DNA of 64,000 bases from assembly GCA_963377175.1 (NCBI GenBank), contig CAUJNA010001502.1, positions 797,501 to 861,500 of the forward strand, in the 5' to 3' direction. The notes under the pieces were generated by a model. It saw only the letters and a list, made by a program, of their open reading frames with translations, was not told the origin of the DNA and searched no databases. The position numbers and the translations under genes are program-made. The DNA comes from Effrenium voratum. Lineage: Eukaryota; Sar; Dinophyceae; Suessiales; Symbiodiniaceae. Positions 53,001 through 60,400 of this stretch are shown piece after piece; the first letter of the stretch is position 1, and each line of letters starts with the position of its first letter.

Positions 53001-55213
53001 CCCGAAAAGTCGGGATCGATTACACCTGCGCCTACGTCTAGCATGTGTTTAACAGCCAGACCGGACCTTGGCGCAATGCGGCCGTAAACTCCCGTGGGGA
53101 AGGTAAAGGCGCAACCAGTTTGCACAAGGGCACTTCCCTTTGCAGGAACCGTGACTTCTTCACTTGAACTTAAATCTAAGCCAGCAGATCCAGGTGTCTG
53201 CCGAGTGGGAAGAGTGGCGTAATCATTCATGATGTGGACGAGCAAGGCATCCTTGTCCCGTCTCCATGCACACGTATCGGCCTCCGCAACCTTAACCGGC
53301 GCAGCAGGATCATCGTCCTGTTCGCTCAATGTAGCGGGGCCAGCCGCATAGGGCTTATCTCCATAGAGACCTTTAATTACAGCTTTACACATCCCAATAG
53401 GATATCGTGCAGTCAAGGGCGTAAGGCTCCCCTCGATCCTGGCGTGGGGGTAACCTGTTTCGTGGCTACATGTACGCCCACGCAGCTCGTTGGCTAGTTC
53501 CGGGCAAGAAGTGGCGATTCGCCATTGCTTCCTGATGGGAACACCATCGGATGTTTGCATTCCAAAATCGCAACCGTCAACATCGACACACTTGATGTCG
53601 GGATCGTCGAGTAGACGCCTCATGAACGGCTGTTTCCATCCAAGGCAGTGCCTCGGCCATTCGAATGCAATTCTACCTCCTTTAAAACGCACGCGTTTGG
53701 CGACACGGAGAAAGGCAGCAAACATGACCATTGATGTCCGCCTAGCTTCATTGAGCTCAACGGCGAATTCGGGACCGTACTGCGACAGATTAACATACTG
53801 CCAAGTACTCCATGGTCCACATGGGATTGAGCCCCATAAGTCACACCCAGGGTTCTGGTCGACTATCTCAATCAGTCTGGTCATACCTTTATTCTTCAAA
53901 ATGTCGAACGACTCTTTGTGCACGCGAATTGCGTCACCCCCCTGTTCCAGCATAGTGGCGGAGAGCTTAGAGTCAGGTTCACATGCAAATTCTATCAACA
54001 GTCTTCGCTTCACAAGAGCGGGCCCGGCTGGATTGGAGGCTGCGGCTTCGCCAGCACGCGCTCGTTTCAGAGCTTCCTCCCTCTCAGCCTCGATGTATAT
54101 CCTTCGCATGTTAACGGACATACCTCTCCAGTCAGTAGAAGAAATGGAATTGGGTTTGCCAGACCCAGAGTAGGACCTCTCCTTTCTTTCAACCTTCTGG
54201 TCATAATTGAGCTCGTCACCGTGTAAGGTGTGAGCCTTAGGCTCACCTGCATCGAGATCTTTGACTTTGTCGAGCCTAGTTTTAAATTTGGTCAGCGTGA
54301 CCCTCGGAGCTCTAGATGGGGCATGCCCTTTCTCATACAAGATTGTCACACCAGTCCAGAATCTATGAGTTCTGATTCGGTGCCCAGGATAAAGGACTCT
54401 CCTATCATCACGGATGCACTGTTGCGTGGAGTCAAGGTACTTCAAGTGAGTTACCCGATAGTCATCTACGTCCGCTTGAGACGGGCCTCCTGGAGGCAGC
54501 GGAGATGTATCATCTCCGAAGAAAGCCTGCCTAGCATCGACATGGTGTCTGTGCCAAGATTTCGATTCTTCATCACGCACCCAATGATCCCTTTTAGGAA
54601 CATCGGCAGGTGCATCGGGGTCAGCATCAGCACCGATATTGTCATCACTAGGTTGGCCAGAACCCGGATCATCAGCGCCGAGCTGGTTGTCCGGTTCGGC
54701 AGGGGCATCCGCTTTGGGAAGGCCCTTTCCTTCTCCCGTGTCTAGGAGCTGGACTTCCCTAGTCAAACGCTCGTAGGCAGCTAACATGGGAAAAACGTAA
54801 CCCTCCTCAGGATTCCGCCAAATTCTCTTGACTTGGTGAACACTGGGTCGGGAAAATCCGTTTCGGAAGTGCTCAAGATCGGCAACGTAGTAGTCGCCTT
54901 TCCACTGGCCTCCGGGCTCTAATCGATAACCTAGGAAAATACCAGGTTTCGACACTGGCCCGAATTTGGGCGCCTTGGAAGCAGGGTCAACTTTCTGCGC
55001 CGGCATGGCTGGCACATTGCTGTATTCGTCCTCTTCGTGATCGGACGGCCCTGATTCATCAGCTAGTTCGTCATCTCCTTCGGGCTCGTAATCAGAGTCC
55101 TCAAGAGGGTCAAACTCTTTTGGCTTCACAGTGAAATATGTCTCGCCAGTCCACGGAGCTTTTAGCTCCTTAGGGGAATCCGGACCGTATCTCCAGTCTA
55201 CGGAGTGCATCAT
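50084..55213 (-). CDS. pol: copia Pol, C-terminal 1,709 aa: MTase-like - dUTPase - RT - RNase H
   Basis: Domain order (residues from the ATG at 55,213): a KPGIFLGYRLEPGGQWKGDY strand after integrase (89-108); a C5-methyltransferase-like module (404-620) with LIEFACEPDS, GSIPCGPWSTWQ (Pro-Cys 464-465) and IAFEWP; a dUTPase with all five motifs (TPGSAGLDL 673, APRSGLA 714, GVIDPDFSGEV 730, RPGDRIAQLVLEKV 755, RGVNGFGSTG 785); a copia RT (about 860-1,100) with VSDGESAYTQAQL and YVDD at 1,055; RNase H with AYCDADLAGDRTDSKSTSG (1,294), TSVSKSTPEAEIVAL and MEDNEAA. All catalytic acids of RT and RNase H are present. The C-terminal 240 residues match nothing I know. The frame is open upstream of the ATG (ADRDTWVQYDEENGE), so the natural protein continues from integrase. 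Confidence 0.9.
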   Translation of the reverse strand: MMHSVDWRYGPDSPKELKAPWTGETYFTVKPKEFDPLEDSDYEPEGDDELADESGPSDHEEDEYSNVPAMPAQKVDPASKAPKFGPVSKPGIFLGYRLEPGGQWKGDYYVADLEHFRNGFSRPSVHQVKRIWRNPEEGYVFPMLAAYERLTREVQLLDTGEGKGLPKADAPAEPDNQLGADDPGSGQPSDDNIGADADPDAPADVPKRDHWVRDEESKSWHRHHVDARQAFFGDDTSPLPPGGPSQADVDDYRVTHLKYLDSTQQCIRDDRRVLYPGHRIRTHRFWTGVTILYEKGHAPSRAPRVTLTKFKTRLDKVKDLDAGEPKAHTLHGDELNYDQKVERKERSYSGSGKPNSISSTDWRGMSVNMRRIYIEAEREEALKRARAGEAAASNPAGPALVKRRLLIEFACEPDSKLSATMLEQGGDAIRVHKESFDILKNKGMTRLIEIVDQNPGCDLWGSIPCGPWSTWQYVNLSQYGPEFAVELNEARRTSMVMFAAFLRVAKRVRFKGGRIAFEWPRHCLGWKQPFMRRLLDDPDIKCVDVDGCDFGMQTSDGVPIRKQWRIATSCPELANELRGRTCSHETGYPHARIEGSLTPLTARYPIGMCKAVIKGLYGDKPYAAGPATLSEQDDDPAAPVKVAEADTCAWRRDKDALLVHIMNDYATLPTRQTPGSAGLDLSSSEEVTVPAKGSALVQTGCAFTFPTGVYGRIAPRSGLAVKHMLDVGAGVIDPDFSGEVRVMLFNHSDYEFRIRPGDRIAQLVLEKVMIVDAKITVKQPDVTVRGVNGFGSTGGYPAGPAIGLNGDPTPPMPRSNKASGHQPNLQGIPTFYACVARPVTKKEQAGNDKARAALLKEWTKLRKLGCWDELGVREWKKVAAEARANGMTVHVGRIFDICVEKNHELPEDDPNRKYKGRVVFEGCFVKDQANHWAMFSEATSCPATMAAGKMCDAYGMLPGHALQVSDGESAYTQAQLLGPTTWVRLPKDQWPQAWVDAGFEDPVCPLILALYGHPDAGTFWERHCEAKLIEVGFIRVPEWPSVFYQPKYKLFLVVYVDDFKMSGPSESLSIGWDLIGRVITMEPPGTLKRYLGCEHEFAAADVQGFFDPRTAWTVDHPPSKEMPDLRFGEKRLRADEVKFDPARVKIIKYNEACFMEACVDRYKELCLPKYPRPLVKAETPFLDESKPEFDENPINPEVDQIFGQPSPCPTDVIAEQPGVLGDAAAAVLMKILYGARMGRYDLIRPVQALASRITKWNRLCDKKLHRIVSYINTTLDLHLYGWVCDKPSDIEIVAYCDADLAGDRTDSKSTSGVLICLVGPRTYVPITAVSKKQTSVSKSTPEAEIVALDHGVAKEGMPLAQLWQFAIGQGTGKPITVNCMEDNEAACRIIITGNNPNMRYMSRTQRIDISWLNEVYNEQIFRFVACPSHYQGADILTKACVDKVTWGRNLQTLGMFNPGFLEKFISRPTLPVIKPAAPVLPPIRGVRMETDQSSFFNKFIQLAESSYMVFDVVEDRSNVCDARNIFVDSELGITPEPQLGRWLTYFVRPANFCPFIPKRGTIEGSRPNILFCRYGSLIDASTRGNWGKIRRARDQIEQCQSCLNDLIEHALNMRFSVGIFVQPNTWIANRDILVKLGANRYSRVVHYCSCLVNKDHVHALTLICISRHANSFPFFKCNRMYRTTRVDLLVHGLVVKYVTRAALQTAFSE

Positions 55214-55253
55214 TTCTCCATTCTCCTCATCATACTGAACCCATGTATCACGG

Positions 55254-56963
55254 TCAGCGGTGAGACGAATGTGTCAGCTTTGAACAGCTCTGTTCTTGGT
55301 TCAACGTGCACTCTGACGAGTTTGCCAGATTCTTCATCGAAGATCCAGTGGTCTTTTGTGGGAATTTCATCAGCCTTGTGATGATCGTCCCGTTCGGAGG
55401 CGTTTTTGAGCCCCCCCTTTTCGAGCCTACGCGGTTTAGGCGCGATTGGCTTGAAATCGACAAGACATCCGAATGGGATGAGTTGACCGGGAAAATTCCT
55501 GTCATCGTTTCTTCTTCCCCATGCGGTTCCTTCACCTCGATTCTCGAGATTCCTGGCAGCGCAAAAGCGCGAACGGCAAATGGCCACCACTTGGGCGATA
55601 AGCCGGCTTGTCTGAGGAGTACCCTTGCTCCATGCAGTACAAGCTTCACCTTATTTTCGATAATGCCATTTGTCTTTGGCATTCCAGGCGTGGACATGTG
55701 GTGTACCCAGGCCATTCGGCGAGTAGCCGCAAGAAACTCTCTGGCTTGATCCGAGTATAGCAGACCAATCTTGGGTCCTGGACCCATAAATTTGTGAAAA
55801 GCCTCTACCGTATCAGGTACAGATCGACTAAAAACGGGCAGTACATCTATGTACTTGGTCGCAAGATCGTAAAACACGACCGCGTCGGTTTCACCATTGA
55901 CACCACGGTCTTTTAAACCGTGCAAGACCATTGTATCTACAGTGACAATGTCACCGAATTTCTTGCATTCATGCGCGTCAGCACCGCCACGGCGATGCAA
56001 ACGCACATTTTCCATCTTTGCGCGTTGGCAATGCGTGCAAAAAGGATTCTTTGGTAAATGTGTCATCATGTGCTGAAGCGTTTTAGCTTCGGCACGCAAC
56101 TGAGCTTCAGTTCTGTACCCCTCAAAATGCTTGACCTCAACAACCTCACCCTCCTCGTCAGGCGCGTCGGCCTCAGAGGGAGCTGCAGGGTACAGTTCAT
56201 CGTTCAGAGCAAGCACTGGTCCGGGCATCGCCGGCATCGCAGGACATGCGTCTAGATTTGGAGCTCCAAACATTACCGGCCCTTTAGGCAGGTATGGGAC
56301 GTTGTTGATAACGTCGAGCTTTACAGTTCTGCCGGATGGGCAGATTAGAATAGGCACCTCAAAGGCATCCCACCTGAAACTGTATCCGAAATCCACGCAT
56401 CTACGCCCTATCGATATGATGGAGGGTGTATTACCCATGACGAAGGCCTCTATGTCTTCGTCAAGCGATTCAACAGTGGCATCGACCCGACCTTGGGTCC
56501 CAGCCACGCCATTGGCGGTTTGCAATGAATGTTGAACTCGCCCATTCTTGATATGGCGATGATCTTGGGTAGGGATGTCGTGCATCCCAACCAAGTCGAA
56601 AGGACATCCAGTGCCGGCAAGCCACCGGATTCCTACCTGCGGGCCAGGCATCGCTGGCATCTGATCAGGAATATTTTCCCTGATCATACGAATGCGACGG
56701 GCCCACTTATTGTCCGGCACATATTCACCTAGGTACATCTGTACAATTTGTCGAGTTGTGGCGGCTAGGATTCTAGCGTTTTCCTCGGACATCGCAATCA
56801 CCTCAGGAGGCTGACGCAATCTATCCGGGTGAATAGGGTGAGAGTGCGAGCGTCGATGGACAATCGGTCTAGACTCACTGCGTGTTCTGGTATTTTCAAC
56901 CTGCAAGATTTCCGCAGTGTCATTGAAGCTCAGCCCGCGAGCACTGGGCTTAACCTTCACCAT
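55254..56963 (-). CDS. pol: copia protease-like domain and integrase
   Basis: A minus-strand ORF from ATG 56,963 (MVKVKPSARG). Residues 112-225 are retropepsin-like: WLAGTGCPFDLVG aligns with the W-L-x-D-T/S-G-C active-site loop of copia proteases, but the catalytic Asp is Gly (residue 117, codon GGC). TANGVAGTQGRV and ISIGRRCVDFGYSFRWD follow in the expected order. Integrase: zinc-binding H298, H302, C309, C312; catalytic D343 (VTVDTMV), D405 (YSDQAREF) and E436 (TNGIIENKVK). After about residue 480 (55,530) the frame loses sense and coding continues in another frame. Integrase looks intact; protease looks inactive unless recoded or edited. Confidence 0.85.
   Translation of the reverse strand: MVKVKPSARGLSFNDTAEILQVENTRTRSESRPIVHRRSHSHPIHPDRLRQPPEVIAMSEENARILAATTRQIVQMYLGEYVPDNKWARRIRMIRENIPDQMPAMPGPQVGIRWLAGTGCPFDLVGMHDIPTQDHRHIKNGRVQHSLQTANGVAGTQGRVDATVESLDEDIEAFVMGNTPSIISIGRRCVDFGYSFRWDAFEVPILICPSGRTVKLDVINNVPYLPKGPVMFGAPNLDACPAMPAMPGPVLALNDELYPAAPSEADAPDEEGEVVEVKHFEGYRTEAQLRAEAKTLQHMMTHLPKNPFCTHCQRAKMENVRLHRRGGADAHECKKFGDIVTVDTMVLHGLKDRGVNGETDAVVFYDLATKYIDVLPVFSRSVPDTVEAFHKFMGPGPKIGLLYSDQAREFLAATRRMAWVHHMSTPGMPKTNGIIENKVKLVLHGARVLLRQAGLSPKWWPFAVRAFALPGISRIEVKEPHGEEETMTGIFPVNSSHSDVLSISSQSRLNRVGSKRGGSKTPPNGTIITRLMKFPQKTTGSSMKNLANSSECTLNQEQSCSKLTHSSHR
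55255..55540 (-). CDS. pol: copia Pol linker in a third frame (integrase C-terminal part)
   Basis: The minus-strand frame reads NFPGQLIPFGCLVDFKPIAP and then KDHWIFDEESGKLVRVHVEP. The first matches the integrase C-terminal region (PFG...V) that precedes the FLGY strand in copia Pol. It links the integrase ORF (frame change near 55,530) to the RT ORF (change near 55,262), each by what looks like one missing base. The DHWxxDEES string is echoed at residues 209-216 of the 1,709-aa ORF. Confidence 0.6.
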
Positions 56964-57042
56964 GCGCGCGAGCTCAAGTGATGCAGGGCAGCCTCAGCAT
57001 CCAAAGCCATGGGCACACATCACGCTTGGCAGCTTCAAGCAC

Positions 57043-57408
57043 TCACTGCCGCCCAGAGTTATACTGACCGCACTTGCCGGGCAGATAATAGAAGTCTGTC
57101 CTAATATCCATAGGCCCGGGGATCCGCCTGAATAAGACGGATTTACGGATTGGTGCATTCATATCAGTATCATCAATCAGAGCGTTGTCCGATAGACGAA
57201 TAGTCCTTCTGCGAACAATAGCCCTGACATTTGGCCCACCCGGACACGTGCCTTGCAGTGTTCGAGCGCCAATGGTGGTCTTTGACCACTCCATCGTCCC
57301 TACCGGACGTTGAATTCCAGCCTTATACTCTTCGAATGCCTTGGCTATGGGATGAGCAGGGCAGGCAACAAGCCCAATAGCCTGAGGGTTACGGCTCGCC
57401 CCTCTCAA
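57043..57408 (-). CDS. short ORF in the -1 frame after gag
   Basis: Overlaps the end of gag at GGT-TTT-TGA; in the -1 frame TTT-TTG-AGA continues for about 121 codons (GASRNPQAIGLVACPAHPIA ... MNAPIRKSVLFRRIPG). It could extend Gag by -1 frameshifting on the T run, but no canonical heptamer is present and no homology is recognised. Stops follow in all frames before the protease ORF. Coding status uncertain. Confidence 0.3.
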   Translation of the reverse strand: MRGASRNPQAIGLVACPAHPIAKAFEEYKAGIQRPVGTMEWSKTTIGARTLQGTCPGGPNVRAIVRRRTIRLSDNALIDDTDMNAPIRKSVLFRRIPGPMDIRTDFYYLPGKCGQYNSGRQ

Positions 57409-60400
57409 AAACCTGCTGACAAATCAGGCGCAGGACTATACGTTCTGTCGTCGGCAGTGCTTGTGGGCTCAGCGGATGCGGGCTGCGCATCGGCAGATTC
57501 GGTTGCTGGAGCCGCAGTGTGCTTACCTGCATCCTTCAGCAAATGCTCAGGTGGCTTTGCATGCTTGTAATCACACTTATCCCTCAGGCACTTGCCATAA
57601 GAGATCCACTGGGCACAATATCCCGGAATTAGGGGAGGACGTTCCTTGCGTTTAGCGTCGGAACTTCCATTCCTGGTGTGTGCGAATTTGCACTCTTGAC
57701 CACGCGAGCAATAGCCGCGCGCGAAGTCCCTGCATGCATCGATTGCAGGAGCACCGGGCGACGTGGACCTAGGCCTCCTCGGGGCTTCGCCCCTGGGGCT
57801 AGGCGTTCGCCTTCTGTCCTGATCCCGATTCCTCGGAGAGTACCTATCTCTCTGATGCGGACTCGGGGTATTACCCGTCTTCTTTCTTTGGTCACTGGGA
57901 GGCCGACTAGGCCTGTGAGAATCTCCAAACGGCGACCGCCTCCTGACAGGAGGACCAGGAGCACCAGGTTTCTGGGCTCTTTCCCTGGACGGAGTTCGCT
58001 CGTAAAAATCTTTATGCGTATTGACCTGATTCCTACGAACTCTCCAACGGTCGATCTCGTTCCTGCAACGAGCGCGAAGCCACTCATAGCTACAAACATC
58101 AGGATTGGATATGTTTCTATCCCACTCCCTGATATCATGCGCTAAACAGTTGAGGTGCCTGACCTTCTCACTGAATAGCGACCGCTTCACCTGCTCGGTT
58201 AGCGGTTCATCGAGACCCGCAAGAATGTGGTCCCATTTCGCGATGAATCGCTCGAGTCGCTCCTCCTCTGCATAGAAAGTCGAAACACTACACCGCAGGT
58301 TCGAGAGCTCAATTATTCTAAAAGATTGCTCTCCGATGTTTGCAGTTCTCAAGTGGTCGTATAGGAGCCACAAGATCTGCCTACTCTTGATACGGTTGTT
58401 GGCGCGTTGAGCAGCCTCGGTGAGACGATTGATCTTGTCCATGATCGCAACAGTTCGGATGCACTTTCGACTGGCTGCATTGAACCTGGCTTCAAGGACG
58501 TGATACCTACATTCTCCATTCAGTTCCTCAAAGGACTTTGCCTTCTCAACTTCGGTTAGCCAATTGATGACGTATAGTCCATCATAGCTGTAGGCATTGC
58601 TAACAGCTTCCTTCATATTGGCTATCCATACCCTCAGACCAGCCGCGTCGGGCTCTGCTGGAAGGTCAATGGGAATGCACTTAGTCGCAGCTGTGCAGTT
58701 AGGATCCTGATGACTACTGTATCCGCCACCACCAGTTCCGAATAGATGCTGTGGGACCTGTGAACTACCGATTGACATTGCACACACAGGGCAAAGGCGA
58801 GTAGCCTTTGGAATGCAGATTTCGCACGCCCTTTTCATGCATACCCTACAATCCTCAATCTTGCTAGGGTCAGGAATGTCCCGATTACACATGCGACAAT
58901 TCCTCTCGGGAGGATCAGGACCACGCATGACTGGCGGGTCAAGGCCCGATGGATCTTTCGGTCTCGCACCATTAGGATCGTAGCCTGGATAATGCCCGGT
59001 TTCGCGCTTGTCCAGGGCTGCAACTGGCGCAGCAATTGGAGCGCCCTGAGAGCTTGCCGCATTGGGCTGACCCTCAGTAGGAACATCACGAGGTTTATCA
59101 ACAGGCGGTCGCAGAGGCGGGGAGTACGACCGCGTAGGGTTCGTCTCAGGCGCGCCTCCAGGGGACCTATTCCTGATCCGAGTAGCATCGGGGTCCCTCC
59201 TCCTCCTGCTTTCGTCCCTAAGGCACGCAAGACAACAGGGTCCTTTGACAAATCCAAATCTCCTGTAGTCATCCTGCCCGGCTGAATGTCTGGTGCAGTA
59301 GAAGGTCTTACAAAACTGACAGTCAATTCCTTTGGTCAGGAACGAACTCTCCCTACAGACACCGCATCGGGGTCCGTCGCGGGAGCATTCTTCACACAAG
59401 TCCTCCTTGAAAGAGAAACAGTACTCACAGATCGCACCTTTGCATCCTTTACAATGAAATTCAGCAACAAGGTGGATGCGCCCATCACCGGTGTATTTAC
59501 ACCTGGGTTCGCCGGCGTTGCCATGATTCCCACCGGCAGCACTCCTCTTCCCCCCTCCTCCCGGGCTTTGCCGATCAGGAGGAGGCGGTGGCGGAGGATC
59601 ATTATCAGGAGGACTAGGCGGAGGTGGCCGCTTATCCGGAGTACGGGAAGTGGCACGCCTACCCCCTGCGTGATCATTCAATCCACTACTCGATGCATGG
59701 CTCGAGTACTTTGATTCGAGAGTGTTAATTTTCTGGGCCGTGCTATTTAGCACGTTGAGCATCTGTTCAAGCTTGCTGTTGAGCGTAGTCGAAACAGCCA
59801 TATTGTGAGTGTTCTGCTTGTCCGTGTAGGACTTGCAGTCCCTTGACTTGACCTCTAAGTTAGTCTGCGTTTCGCAGAGTTGGTCCTTGATCCACTTTAT
59901 GCCTTCCGTGTTGGTAAGCCAACACTGCTCGGCATTTTGCATCATCTTGTCCATGTTAGACATCCTGGTGGATAAGTCCTCGATTTTGAGGTTCACACCA
60001 CCAATCGCAGGATGATTGGCCTGACTATCCACAAGGGATCTCTCGATTGCTTCAATACGAGCAACAAGCTCGGCAACTCGATCAGAGATAGATTCAAAAA
60101 CAGTTTGGACTTGGACGATCGATCGAGCGACGTCGTCGTAGCTGGCCCGTTCATTCAGGGCATCGCCTAGGCTAATCGCACGATCAGAAACGATCTTGAC
60201 TCGTTGGCCAAGCTCGGCTACGACATCCCTAGCCCCTTGCGACAGCTGCATTGATGTATTTGCAGCCTGCGTACATGTGTTATTCACATGGACGCATTGG
60301 TCGTACTTGGCTCTCCACGAGTTAACCTCAGTGGTTAGTTGCCTGATGCATTGATCACTTCTATCATTCCTACGCCCAAGGTCTTCGACCTTAGCAACCA

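Noticed and set aside
53490..54173. 227-aa plus-strand ORF opposite pol
   Set aside because: Antisense of the methyltransferase-like region; no motifs.
55210..55213. ATGA stop-start overlap before the 1,709-aa ORF
   Set aside because: The RT frame is already open upstream with sensible sequence (ADRDTWVQYDEENGE), so translation is better explained by a frame change near 55,262 than by reinitiation here.
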